Assembly (NCBI GenBank): GCA_902571335.1
Contig: CACGBT010000011.1
Coordinates: 1-52,574 of the forward strand
Reading direction: 5' to 3'
Length of the DNA stretch: 52,574 nucleotides
DNA from: an uncultured Prochlorococcus sp.
Lineage (GTDB): Bacteria > Cyanobacteriota > Cyanobacteriia > PCC-6307 > Cyanobiaceae
Below are positions 19,850-28,134 of this stretch, in pieces. The notes under the pieces were generated by a model. That model worked only from the letters and a program-made list of their open reading frames with translations. It did no database searches and was not told the DNA's origin. Positions within the stretch are counted from its first letter, which is position 1. The number at the start of each line of letters is the position of its first letter. Position numbers and translations under genes: made by a program.

Positions 19850-20218
19850 ATGAAAGAGAATTACAAAACTCAAGAAAAAATCTATGATGCTGAAGTTTTA
19901 GAAAGTTCAACATTTGATGAAAATATCATTATCAAGATTCTTATTAAAGCGGGAAGAACAATTGCCAAGCCTGCCTTAGAAGTTTTGGAGATGGCACTAG
20001 ATCCTTATACTCCTGCACAAGTGAGAGTTTCATTAATGGCTGCTCTAGCATATTTGATTATGCCATTTGATCTTTTCCCTGACTTTATGCCTTTAGTTGG
20101 TTTTAGTGATGATTTTGTAGCCCTCACAGCAGTACTTAGTATATGGAGCAAATACATGACTCCCTCAATAAGAGCAAGAGCAGAGAATAAGCTTAATAAG
20201 TTATTTCCTTTTTATTGA
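19850..20218 (+). CDS. DUF1232 (YkvA-type) membrane protein
   Basis: A 122-residue protein with the DUF1232 core at about residues 55-95: VSLMAALAYLIMPFDLFPDFMPLVGFSDD, where the Pro-x-Asp-x-x-Pro-Asp pattern is characteristic. One or two membrane-associated segments are visible around it. The function of the family is unknown. Its TGA stop directly abuts the ATG of the following HTH gene, so the two are translationally coupled. It starts 37 bases after the sigma-factor stop and may be co-transcribed with it. Confidence 0.85.
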   Translation: MKENYKTQEKIYDAEVLESSTFDENIIIKILIKAGRTIAKPALEVLEMALDPYTPAQVRVSLMAALAYLIMPFDLFPDFMPLVGFSDDFVALTAVLSIWSKYMTPSIRARAENKLNKLFPFY

Positions 20219-20539
20219 ATGAGTAAATTATCTATACAGGAAGAAAAAGAACTCGTCTCCTTCATTAAAGATTGGTTAAAAACGCATGGATTTACACAAA
20301 AAGACTTAGCAAATGAATTAAATATTAAATCGAGTAGAACCTCCGAGATTATTATCAAAATGAAAGAATTATATAAAAAAGGCGGCATGTTCAATATTGC
20401 AAAAAATCTTATAAAGATTGAGCAAAAATGGTTAAACAATATCAAGAACGATTATCTAGAAACAAAACAAACACCACCATATAATCAATTAGATATCGAC
20501 TCATTAGTAAACCAGATAAATCAAGATACTAGTAAATAA
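20219..20539 (+). CDS. Small putative helix-turn-helix protein
   Basis: A 106-residue soluble protein. Residues about 24-50 (FTQKDLANELNIKSSRTSEII) have the shape of a DNA-binding helix-turn-helix, like those of XRE or MarR-type regulators. The first part is acidic and helical and the C-terminus is Asn/Gln-rich. No enzymatic domain is seen. The ATG immediately follows the TGA of the DUF1232 gene (no gap), implying translational coupling. DNA binding is inferred; I do not recognise the family. An all-A/T hairpin at its 3' end probably ends the transcript. Confidence 0.65.
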   Translation: MSKLSIQEEKELVSFIKDWLKTHGFTQKDLANELNIKSSRTSEIIIKMKELYKKGGMFNIAKNLIKIEQKWLNNIKNDYLETKQTPPYNQLDIDSLVNQINQDTSK

Positions 20540-20564
20540 ATATTATTTAAAATAATATATTTTT
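20540..20564 (+). terminator. Possible intrinsic terminator after the HTH gene
   Basis: Directly after the stop codon, atattatt (20540-20547) and its exact complement aataatat (20551-20558) form an 8-bp stem with a 3-base loop, followed by a T-run at 20560-20564. The stem has no G-C pairs, so it would be weak. The rest of the 193-base spacer to 20732 is A/T-rich with no gene visible. Confidence 0.4.
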
Positions 20565-20732
20565 AATTAAAAATGATATGACCTCTTAAAACTAACGTTT
20601 AAATAAATATCGTTTTAACTCCTAAATAAGATAAATAATTTAATTTTTAAAGCAAAAATAATATTTTTTTAAGTTTAATTAATTCTTTTAATAAATAGTT
20701 AATAATTACTAAATTTTTTTCGTAAATCATAT

Positions 20733-21002
20733 TTAAAATGCTTGAATCCAGGGATAAATATCATAATTAATCCATATACCTTTTTTCCAATATATATCCT
20801 CCTCAATAAGATATTTCAACTCGTTTACATCATTTGCATTAAAAATTCCAAATAAATATTTGGTACATTTTGTTGGCCCTAATGTAACTAAAATATCGCT
20901 ATCTTTTAAGTTTTTAAGTCTCTTAAGATGTTGTTCTCGAAATGGTTCCCTTTTAATAATTGCATCTTCACAGTACCGTCCAAAAACTACAAACTTTTCC
21001 AT
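20733..21002 (-). CDS. YciI-like protein
   Basis: An 89-residue protein with the YCII/ferredoxin-like fold pattern: VVFGRYCEDAI, then a central REQHLKRLKNLKDSDILVTLGPT with the conserved His and a later Asp pair, and DIYWKKGIWINYDIYPW near the end. YciI proteins are small possible hydrolases or dehydratases of unknown substrate. The start is taken at ATG 21000-21002. The frame stays open another 15 codons upstream, but that part (Tyr/Leu-rich) does not look like the family. It is transcribed away from cyAbrB and has no clear operon partner. Confidence 0.75.
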   Translation of the reverse strand: MEKFVVFGRYCEDAIIKREPFREQHLKRLKNLKDSDILVTLGPTKCTKYLFGIFNANDVNELKYLIEEDIYWKKGIWINYDIYPWIQAF

Positions 21003-21099
21003 TTTTAAATATAAATAATAGAATGAATAGATACTTAATAATTGCATATATTACACGCAGATTGCTATGTTATTTAATACAACTTTCTTTTAATTAATT

Positions 21100-21456
21100 A
21101 TGCTAACTGGTAGCGATCTCCTTGCAAAAGTTAAAGAACTTGGTGATGTTAGCAAATCTGAACTAGTTCGCGCCTGTGGATATGTTTCCACTAAAAAAAA
21201 CGGAGGTGAACGCTTAAACTTTACCGCATTTTATGAAGCACTTTTAGAAGCAAAAGGGGTTAATCTTGGTGATTCTGGAGTTGCAGGTATTGGAAAAGGT
21301 GGAAGAAAACTTAGTTATATTGCTACAGTTCAAGGCAATGGAAATCTTCTGATTGGGAAAGCATATACAGCACTTCTTGATTTAAAAGCAGGTGATGAAT
21401 TCGAAATTAAGCTCGGAAGAAAACAAATCAGATTATTACCTACAGAAGAATCTTAA
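21100..21456 (+). CDS. cyAbrB family transcriptional regulator
   Basis: A 118-residue AbrB-like DNA-binding protein of the cyanobacterial type, in which the swapped-hairpin domain is C-terminal. Seen: an N-terminal helical region (LTGSDLLAKVKELGDVSKSELVRACGY), a GGERLNFTAFYEALLEAKG middle, and the C-terminal AbrB domain LKAGDEFEIKLGRKQIRLLP. cyAbrB proteins regulate carbon and nitrogen genes, including CO2-uptake and nitrogen genes, in other cyanobacteria. Its targets here are unknown. It is monocistronic, convergent with trpA. Confidence 0.93.
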   Translation: MLTGSDLLAKVKELGDVSKSELVRACGYVSTKKNGGERLNFTAFYEALLEAKGVNLGDSGVAGIGKGGRKLSYIATVQGNGNLLIGKAYTALLDLKAGDEFEIKLGRKQIRLLPTEES

Positions 21457-21461
21457 AGACA

Positions 21462-21536
21462 ACAAAGATAAATTGATAATAACATTTTTGACTAATTTTC
21501 TATAAATAATTCTTTTAATTAATAAATTATCTTTGT
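21462..21536. repeat. 10-bp inverted repeat between convergent cyAbrB and trpA
   Basis: acaaagataa at 21462-21471 and its exact complement ttatctttgt at 21527-21536 flank a 55-base A/T-rich stretch. It could act as a bidirectional transcript end, but the long loop makes this doubtful. Confidence 0.4.
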
Positions 21537-21538
21537 AT

Positions 21539-22381
21539 TTATTTTTTTTGATCAGCAGCTAAACGCATTTCTTTACAAAACTCACCAACATTATCGACAA
21601 TATCTTTTTCATTTGAGCTCGAGATTCGTTTTACAAATGCACTCCCAATAATTACTCCATCTGCTCCCCACTCACGAACTTTATTAACATGTTCTGGAGT
21701 TGATATTCCAAAACCAACAGCAATTGGATTGCTATTTACATCTTTTAATTTAGCAATAAGATTTTCTACTCTATTTTCCATTTTGTTTCTCTCACCAGTG
21801 ACACCTGTAACACTTACTAAATAAGTAAAGCCTTTTGTATGATTTGATATTTGTTTCATTCTTTCAAAAGGGGTAGTTGGCGCTACCAATAAAATTAAGT
21901 CCATAGAATAGTTACTAACTATTCTAGAAAATTTACAAGCTTCCTCCAAAGGGAGGTCAGGAACTATTAGTCCAGAAACCCCAGCATCAGATGCCATCTC
22001 ACAAAACTTTTCAAAGCCAAAACATAGTAATGGATTCAAGTAAGAAAAAAGGATGATGGGGATATTTAATTTATCTTTTAAAGACTCTAAAAGTTTAATC
22101 ACTTTTCTTAAACTAGTACCTGACTTTAAGGCGCGAGAGGCCGCCACTTGAATTACAGGTCCATCTGCAAGTGGGTCACTATACGGGATACCTAATTCAA
22201 TAAGGTCAGCTCCATTTTCTTGTAACTTTAATAAGATCTCAGACGTTATTTCAATATTGGGATCCCCAGCCATTATGAAAGGCATTAAAGCAAATTTTTT
22301 TTTATTTTTTAACTCACAAAACATCTCACCTACCTTAGATAAAGATTCATTTTTAGTAATTTGCATTTTGTTATCTTTCAT
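21539..22381 (-). CDS. trpA: Tryptophan synthase alpha subunit
   Basis: A 280-residue TIM-barrel enzyme that cleaves indole-3-glycerol phosphate to indole and glyceraldehyde 3-phosphate, passing indole to TrpB. Seen: FIMAGDPN; the catalytic Glu in LIELGIPYSDPLADGPVIQ, with the second catalytic Asp in the same block; ILFSYLNPL; and phosphate-binding GFGISTPEHV and GVIIGSAFV. Full length with a short extra N-terminal stretch. It is the third gene of the ndhL-DUF3007-trpA run, separated by 28 bases from the DUF3007 gene. This gene order is common among cyanobacteria. Confidence 0.96.
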   Translation of the reverse strand: MKDNKMQITKNESLSKVGEMFCELKNKKKFALMPFIMAGDPNIEITSEILLKLQENGADLIELGIPYSDPLADGPVIQVAASRALKSGTSLRKVIKLLESLKDKLNIPIILFSYLNPLLCFGFEKFCEMASDAGVSGLIVPDLPLEEACKFSRIVSNYSMDLILLVAPTTPFERMKQISNHTKGFTYLVSVTGVTGERNKMENRVENLIAKLKDVNSNPIAVGFGISTPEHVNKVREWGADGVIIGSAFVKRISSSNEKDIVDNVGEFCKEMRLAADQKK

Positions 22382-22409
22382 AATTTTTAGATATTTTTCT
22401 ATTAAAAAT

Positions 22410-22748
22410 TTATGGATTTTTCTCTAAATCTTCCATAAGTTTTTGCTGCTGTTCCTTTGACAATGAGTTGAATTTGGCTTCTAGTTTATCATTAACAACT
22501 TTTTCATACTCTTTTCTATAACGCTTCCTTTGTTCCATAAAAGTCATTTTTCCATTTACAACTCTATAAACATAAGATGTCACCCAAGTAATAACAATCA
22601 AAATCAAGATAAAACTTGATAGAGTAGTGGCTGTAATATTATCGATACCAATTTCCGGTGCAAATTTATAACTAATTAATCCTATTAATGAAATAAATAA
22701 ACCTATTTGTATAACTTTTCCTTTAGTCAATTTTTTACCCTTTACCAC
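22410..22748 (-). CDS. DUF3007 small membrane protein
   Basis: A 112-residue protein with two membrane segments (about 13-29 and 41-58), then a charged cytoplasmic coiled tail with [20 protein letters not shown] and Gln/Lys-rich repeats, resembling DUF3007. Function unknown, but the gene is typically found between ndhL and trpA in cyanobacteria, as here, which supports the call. It starts with GTG at 22746-22748 and overlaps the end of ndhL by 14 bases, so translation of the two is coupled. Confidence 0.8.
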   Translation of the reverse strand: MVKGKKLTKGKVIQIGLFISLIGLISYKFAPEIGIDNITATTLSSFILILIVITWVTSYVYRVVNGKMTFMEQRKRYRKEYEKVVNDKLEAKFNSLSKEQQQKLMEDLEKNP

Positions 22749-22968
22749 TTCCTTTTAGTCTGAGATTTAAAAATGGAGAAAATAAAATTAAACCAGGAAA
22801 GAAAAGAAATACAAGACCATAAATTCCTAATCTTTCAAATTTACCCATAATATTCCATCTATTATTCATCCAGTAAAATAGTAACAATGGGATAACCAAT
22901 AAATAGGTAGAAATAATTCCGATATAAGCAATTAAAGTAACTAATGAATTATTGAAAAAACTTTCCAT
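22735..22968 (-). CDS. ndhL: NAD(P)H-quinone oxidoreductase subunit L
   Basis: A 77-residue membrane subunit of the thylakoid NDH-1 complex, which runs cyclic electron flow and CO2 uptake and is found in cyanobacteria and chloroplasts. Seen: two hydrophobic helices (about 8-31 and 46-66) separated by [20 protein letters not shown], a stretch typical of NdhL. The length is normal. First gene of the run with DUF3007 and trpA, with a 14-base overlap into the former. Confidence 0.9.
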   Translation of the reverse strand: MESFFNNSLVTLIAYIGIISTYLLVIPLLLFYWMNNRWNIMGKFERLGIYGLVFLFFPGLILFSPFLNLRLKGSGKG

Positions 22969-23046
22969 TTTAATTTATGGTTGCTTAGTTAAAACATAAC
23001 AACTATTGGAAGTTATCGTCAGAACTAAAAATAAATAATTAAATAA

Positions 23047-23132
23047 TGGGAGTGGGGGGACTTGAACCCCCACGAGCTAAATCGCTCGACGGATTTTAAG
23101 TCCGGCGCGTCTACCAATTCCGCCACACTCCC
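23047..23132 (-). tRNA. trnL: tRNA-Leu (anticodon UAA), uninterrupted
   Basis: Read on the minus strand, a complete cloverleaf: 7-bp acceptor (GGGAGTG with CACTCCC), D-arm with TTGGTAGACGC, anticodon stem around loop CTTAAAA giving anticodon UAA, a long class II variable arm (GAGCG / GCTC type) as expected for leucine, and a T-arm with GTTCAAG. The discriminator base is A at 23047. CCA is not encoded. No intron interrupts the anticodon loop. Confidence 0.97.
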
Positions 23133-23231
23133 AAAGGAATTTGCGCTTTCTAATCGTAGCTGAAAGTAACCCATTTAACCAAGAAAAATTGGAATATTTA
23201 CACTTTTAATTGTCAGATTAAATCTAATTTT

Positions 23232-24281
23232 TTAATTTACTATTCCTTCCACTTGCCATTGTAAAGTTTCACCAGCATGAAATGGTTTTATTTGTCCGAC
23301 AATATTTTTTTCTTCAACAACATCAATATATTCTTTAATTTTATTAGGTCTAGAAACTAATTTTAATTTTTCTTTATTTGGTGGGACATTATAAAAATTA
23401 GGGCCATTCAAACTTGCAAACTTTTCAAAATTATCTAGAGCATCCTCCTCTTCGAAAACTGTTAAGTAGCTTTCTATTGCTACTGGCGAATTAAAAATGC
23501 CTGCACATCCACAAAAAGCCTTCCACTTCCTAAGGTGTGGAGCAGAGTCAGTCCCCAAGAAAAAACAGTTTTTTCCACTTGTTGCCGCTCTCCTTAAAGC
23601 GAGTCTATTATTTTCCCTCTTAGCAACTGGTAAGCAGTAAAAATCACTATTTAAGCCTCCAAAAAACATTGCATTTCTATTTATATGTAAATGATGCGGG
23701 GTAATAGTAGCCCCAATATTATTTTCTTGCACAAAATCCACTGCGTAAGAGGTGGTTATATGTTCTAGAACGATTTTTAATTTTGGAAATCTTTTTGTTA
23801 TTTGAGAAAGTTCTTTATCAATAAAAACTTCTTCTCTATCGAATACATCTACTTCAGAATCAGTCACTTCCCCATGAATTAAAAGAGGCATTCCAGAATC
23901 TTGCATTAATTCAAAGATCTTATATAGATTTTCTATTTTCCTAACTCCATGACTGGAATTTGTTGTGGCATTAGCAGGATATAATTTTGCTGCAAAAAAA
24001 ACATTATTTTTAAAACCATTAATTAGTGCCCCTTTATCAGTGTCATCTGTAAGATAAATGGTCATTAATGGTTCAAACTTAGAACTTTCTGGTAGCGCTT
24101 CAACAATAGATTTCCTATAAGAAATAGCGCTATTGATTGATGTTATGGGACTTTTAGTATTTGGCATAACAATGGCTCTTCCAAAATATTCCGAAGTAAA
24201 CTGAATGATATTTTTTAATACAAGACCTTCCCTTAAATGTAAATGCCAATCATCAGGTTTTATTATGTTTAAAGTCTTCAA
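23232..24281 (-). CDS. pyrC: Dihydroorotase (PyrC, class II type)
   Basis: A 349-residue zinc amidohydrolase that cyclises carbamoyl aspartate to dihydroorotate in pyrimidine synthesis. Seen: DDWHLHLREG with the first two zinc-binding His; MPNTKSP; LLIHGEVTD; a lysine in FFAAKLYPA (about 102) that fits the carboxylated bridging Lys; ITPHHLHINRN with further His; and GTDSAPH with the catalytic Asp near residue 250. The length and motifs match the short E. coli-type enzyme. TTG start at 24279-24281, just before the first strand. Confidence 0.95.
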   Translation of the reverse strand: MKTLNIIKPDDWHLHLREGLVLKNIIQFTSEYFGRAIVMPNTKSPITSINSAISYRKSIVEALPESSKFEPLMTIYLTDDTDKGALINGFKNNVFFAAKLYPANATTNSSHGVRKIENLYKIFELMQDSGMPLLIHGEVTDSEVDVFDREEVFIDKELSQITKRFPKLKIVLEHITTSYAVDFVQENNIGATITPHHLHINRNAMFFGGLNSDFYCLPVAKRENNRLALRRAATSGKNCFFLGTDSAPHLRKWKAFCGCAGIFNSPVAIESYLTVFEEEDALDNFEKFASLNGPNFYNVPPNKEKLKLVSRPNKIKEYIDVVEEKNIVGQIKPFHAGETLQWQVEGIVN

Positions 24282-24397
24282 AATTTTTTCTATTTAATCA
24301 ATTTTAACAGCAAATTAAAATTGACAATAAATTATAGATATTCGAGGATAGTTATTAACCAATTATGAAAATTTATTATCTAAATTAAATCGTAAAT

Positions 24398-25477
24398 ATG
24401 AGTGATTTTTTATTTCCAATATTAGAAATATTTTTAGGCGTAGTTCTACTTTTTGCTGGAGGTGAGTTCTTTATTCAAGGAGCCATATTTTTATCTTTAA
24501 TTTTAGGAATACCTCAAATAGTAATTGGTTTGACAGTTGTTTCTCTTGGAACAAGCTCTCCTGAGTTGTTGGTAAGTTTGAGTTCCATTTTAAAAGGCAG
24601 TGATTCGCTTGCGGCAAGCAATGTAATTGGAAGCAATATTTTTAATGTTCTCGTTGTTTTGGGCATAAGCTCATTGATAACACCTCTTAAAGTAAAAAGC
24701 AGAATAGTCAGAAGAGATGTGCCTCTTTTAATGGCAATTTCTTGTGCAGTTTGGGCTATGTCATCAACAGGCTTATTAACATTGCAAGCAGGGGTATTTC
24801 TAATATTTTGTTTAATCTTAAATACAATATGGGAAATCAATACCATCAATGAAAAAGGAGAGGAAACAAAAGATGCTGAACCAGAGATAGAAGAATTAAA
24901 AGATAAATATAAAGGGAAAATGAACATTTTACTAAAGTTAATATTGGGAATATTTCTTTTAAGCTTTGGTTCAAATATTTTAGTAAATGGTTCTCAAACG
25001 CTCGCTACTCTTTTGGGTGTAAATGAAATTGTTATTGGTTTAACTATCGTCGCAACTGGGACATCTTTACCGGAATTAGTGACTTCAATAATTGCTGCAT
25101 TTAAAGGTAAAACAGATCTTGCGATTGGGAATGTAATAGGAAGTAATTTACTCAATCAACTTTTAATCCTTGGAAGTTGCAGTATTTTTTCAGGATTTAA
25201 AGGTTTAGTAATTGAACAGAGTCTAATAAAAGTTGACTTACCTTTTATGGTTTTAACTACCTTTGCATGCTTACCAATTTTCTGGAGCAAAGGGAAAATC
25301 ACAAGAATTGAAGGATTTATTTTGCTCAATCTTTATATTTTCTACATTCTCGATAAGATACTTTTCCTGAATGAATTTAACTTCCTTTCTGAATTAAGGA
25401 TAGGTTTATTTATTTACTTTGCATTACTTATAGTATTTCTGATTATTCAAGAAAATTTAAAATTTTCTAATTCATAA
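24398..25477 (+). CDS. Calcium/sodium (cation) antiporter of the CaCA family
   Basis: A 359-residue integral membrane exchanger with about 10 membrane segments. The two inverted alpha repeats are clear: VVSLGTSSPELLVSL with NVIGSNIFNVLVVLG in the first half and IVATGTSLPELVTSI with NVIGSNLLNQLLILG in the second. The conserved Glu of each repeat is the ion ligand. An acidic loop (EEIEELKDKYKGK) separates them. The CaCA family exchanges Ca2+ or other cations for Na+ or H+ across the plasma membrane. Closest in form to YrbG-type bacterial proteins. Its 3' end is 2 bases from that of gor (convergent). Confidence 0.92.
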   Translation: MSDFLFPILEIFLGVVLLFAGGEFFIQGAIFLSLILGIPQIVIGLTVVSLGTSSPELLVSLSSILKGSDSLAASNVIGSNIFNVLVVLGISSLITPLKVKSRIVRRDVPLLMAISCAVWAMSSTGLLTLQAGVFLIFCLILNTIWEINTINEKGEETKDAEPEIEELKDKYKGKMNILLKLILGIFLLSFGSNILVNGSQTLATLLGVNEIVIGLTIVATGTSLPELVTSIIAAFKGKTDLAIGNVIGSNLLNQLLILGSCSIFSGFKGLVIEQSLIKVDLPFMVLTTFACLPIFWSKGKITRIEGFILLNLYIFYILDKILFLNEFNFLSELRIGLFIYFALLIVFLIIQENLKFSNS

Positions 25478-25479
25478 TT

Positions 25480-26844
25480 TTATCTATACATAGTCACAAA
25501 TTCTTCTGAGATAGTTGGGTGCAAAGCCATAGTAATATCAAAGTCTTTTTTTGTTATCCCTGCATTTAATGAAATTGATACCATTTGAATAATCTCAGAC
25601 GATGTTTCTCCAAACATATGACATCCTAGGACTTTGTCAGTTAGCTTATGAACTACAATCTTCAACATACATTTTGATTTATTCTTTTTAAAGGTATTAG
25701 ACATAGGGGTAAATTTGCATTTGAAAATTTTTATATTTTTTTCAGGGTAAATCTCTTTAGCTCTTTTCTCACTTAGGCCAACTGTTGAAATTTCTGGAAT
25801 AGTAAAAACGGCCTTAGGGATATATTCATAATTTACTTTTCTTTTTTGGTCATTAAAAAAGTTATCCGAGAAAACTCTCCCTTGTTCTATTGCTACTGGA
25901 GTTAAGCTTGGCTTATTTATGATATCGCCAACTGCAAAAATATTTGCGTTGCTTGTTTGATTAAGTTCATCGACATCTAAATATTGGCCATCCATCTTTA
26001 GATTTAAAAAATCTAAGTTTAAAGGCAAAAGATTTGGTTCTCTTCCTGTAGCAATAAGGATATTATTAGTTAGGAGCTTATCTCCCGAGTCTAGGGTAGA
26101 TTCCAGATTTCCATTTGCTTTTTTGATGGAATTTAATTGAGTATTGGGGATTATTTTGATTTCAGTAAAAGTAGGTGATTCCTCAAGGCAGGAAGAAAGA
26201 TCCTCATCAAAACCATTAAGTAAATGTTGACCTCTAATTAATTGAGTTACTTGAGTACCTAAATTTCTGAAAATAGAAGCAAATTCACAAGCAATATATC
26301 CACCTCCTACTATTAATATTGATTTAGGAAACTTTTCTAATTCAAAAATATCATCACTAGTCCATGCCAAATCTACCCCAGGAATATTTAATTTCTTTGG
26401 TTTACCTCCAACTGAAATAAGAATTTTTTTTGAACTTATTTTGTTTTTGATTTTCTTTGTGTTTGAACAAATAATTTCTAATTCATTTTGAGTAATAAAT
26501 CTGCCTAAGCCTTCAAAAATAGTTATATTCAACTTTTTTAAAGAATTTCTATGTAAATTACTTAATCTAGAAACCTCCTCTCTAACATTCTTCAACAAAA
26601 TATTTGATTCAAAATTAATACCTTCATTTTTTAATCCATATCCTTCAGAAGAATCCATATTTTTTTTACTTTTAGCTGCATAAACCATTAATTTCTTAGG
26701 CACACATCCCCTTATTACACAGGTTCCTCCTATTTGATTTGCTTCTATGATTGCGACTTTTGCTCCATAACTAGCCGCACGTTTAGCCGCCGCGAGTCCT
26801 CCAGACCCAGCGCCAACAACAATTAAATCAAATTCAAATTCCAA
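25480..26844 (-). CDS. gor: Glutathione reductase
   Basis: A 454-residue FAD-dependent disulphide reductase that regenerates GSH from GSSG with NADPH. Seen: the N-terminal FAD site VVGAGSGGLAAAKRA; the redox-active disulphide in GGTCVIRGCVPKK; the NADPH site ILIVGGGYIACEFA; a second FAD contact AVGDIINKPSLTPVA; and a C-terminal LHPTISEEFVTM containing the catalytic His-x-x-x-x-Glu. Length and motifs match glutathione reductase rather than lipoamide or mercuric reductase. TTG start. Its 5' end faces the GST gene across 52 bases, an association of two glutathione genes. Confidence 0.92.
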   Translation of the reverse strand: MEFEFDLIVVGAGSGGLAAAKRAASYGAKVAIIEANQIGGTCVIRGCVPKKLMVYAAKSKKNMDSSEGYGLKNEGINFESNILLKNVREEVSRLSNLHRNSLKKLNITIFEGLGRFITQNELEIICSNTKKIKNKISSKKILISVGGKPKKLNIPGVDLAWTSDDIFELEKFPKSILIVGGGYIACEFASIFRNLGTQVTQLIRGQHLLNGFDEDLSSCLEESPTFTEIKIIPNTQLNSIKKANGNLESTLDSGDKLLTNNILIATGREPNLLPLNLDFLNLKMDGQYLDVDELNQTSNANIFAVGDIINKPSLTPVAIEQGRVFSDNFFNDQKRKVNYEYIPKAVFTIPEISTVGLSEKRAKEIYPEKNIKIFKCKFTPMSNTFKKNKSKCMLKIVVHKLTDKVLGCHMFGETSSEIIQMVSISLNAGITKKDFDITMALHPTISEEFVTMYR

Positions 26845-26896
26845 GACTTTTTTTAATCAATTATTATAACGTTAGTTTATAGCTTTAATTCAAATA

Positions 26897-28126
26897 ATGA
26901 ATGGGATTTTGACATGGGATGATTTAAATAAATTTGAATTTGAAGATCTTGATAGAATCCATGGTATAAATAATTCCTACGCAAATTTAAGATTATTTGG
27001 ACATAGTGAAAATGATGTATTAGTTACTCTCTATAGGGATAGGCATTCTTGGTGTCCTTACTGTCAGAAGATATGGTTATGGCTTGAATTTAAGAAAATT
27101 CCATACAGAGTCAAGAAAATAAATATGTTTTGCTACGGCCAAAAAGAAAGTTGGTTCCTTGAAAAAGTCAGATCGGGGAAATTACCTGCAATTGAATTTA
27201 AAGGGCTAGTTATAACTGAAAGCGACGATATCATAGCTTTTTTAGAAAATGAATTTGGAGCACTTGGATCTTTTATTAAATCTAGTCACCTTATCAAAAT
27301 TCGAGAGTTAGAAAGAGAAATTTTCAGATCCTGGTGTAATTGGCTCTGCCGAGAAAGCTTTAATTTTATAGATAACTCTTTTAGAAAAAAAAGATTTAAG
27401 GAATCCATTTCTAAACTCGATGAAATCTTAAGTAGCTCAAAATCAGGGTTTGTTGATCCTGCATTATCTACTGAGGGTAATATTGAGCCTGGTGTTGGAG
27501 ATATAATTTTTATTCCCTATATGGAGAGAATGAATGCATCACTTATTTATTATAAAGGGTTTAATTTAAGATCTAATTATCGTCATGTAGATAACTGGCT
27601 TACCCTTTTTGAGGGGACAAGTGCTTATAGAGGCACACAAGGAGATTTTCATACTCACTCTCATGATTTACCTCCACAAATGGGTGGATGTTATAAAGAA
27701 AGCAATGAAAAACAGATTACTTTCTCTGAGCTTATAGATACTGGAAAAGGTCTGGGTAATTACGAATTCAATAAAAATTATGATTCAAAATATTTCGCTA
27801 AAATTGCTCTTAAAAGAGTGATAAAGCATAAAGACAATTTACTAAAAGTAAACCCATACAATAAAGAATCCTTTGAGGAATCATTAAGATCAGCTTTGAC
27901 CCATATGATCACAGGTGAAGTTATGATCCCTAAAAAACTTTCAGGAATCTCTCTAAGATACTTAAAAAATAGAATTTCAGTTCCAAGAGATATGCCAATC
28001 ATTTCGGCAAGGTTACTTAGACAATCATTAAATAAAATTGAATCGCTTAGCTATATCAATGAGATAGATAAGATACCTTTCAGGCATAGATATGATCAAG
28101 ATCCTAGAAATTTTGCTTCTAATTAA
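26897..28126 (+). CDS. Glutathione S-transferase-like protein with long C-terminal extension
   Basis: A 409-residue protein. Residues about 45-130 form a thioredoxin-like GST N-domain with a Cys-x-x-Cys redox motif (SWCPYCQKIW), a cis-Pro in GKLPAIEF, and ESDDIIAFLENEFG. A helical GST C-domain follows (about 140-245). About 150 further residues have no clear match, with His/Asp-rich FHTHSHDLPPQMGG and a basic, Leu-rich end. The length is roughly twice a usual GST. It faces gor across 52 bases, consistent with a glutathione-linked role. Substrate unknown. The dithiol motif suggests a redox or deglutathionylating (omega/Grx-like) chemistry, which is an inference. Confidence 0.82.
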   Translation: MNGILTWDDLNKFEFEDLDRIHGINNSYANLRLFGHSENDVLVTLYRDRHSWCPYCQKIWLWLEFKKIPYRVKKINMFCYGQKESWFLEKVRSGKLPAIEFKGLVITESDDIIAFLENEFGALGSFIKSSHLIKIRELEREIFRSWCNWLCRESFNFIDNSFRKKRFKESISKLDEILSSSKSGFVDPALSTEGNIEPGVGDIIFIPYMERMNASLIYYKGFNLRSNYRHVDNWLTLFEGTSAYRGTQGDFHTHSHDLPPQMGGCYKESNEKQITFSELIDTGKGLGNYEFNKNYDSKYFAKIALKRVIKHKDNLLKVNPYNKESFEESLRSALTHMITGEVMIPKKLSGISLRYLKNRISVPRDMPIISARLLRQSLNKIESLSYINEIDKIPFRHRYDQDPRNFASN

Positions 28127-28134
28127 TAATAAAA

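Noticed and set aside
24321..24349. A TTGACA box before the cation antiporter
   Set aside because: An exact -35 match, but no -10 box lies at 16-19 bases, so it was not listed as a promoter.
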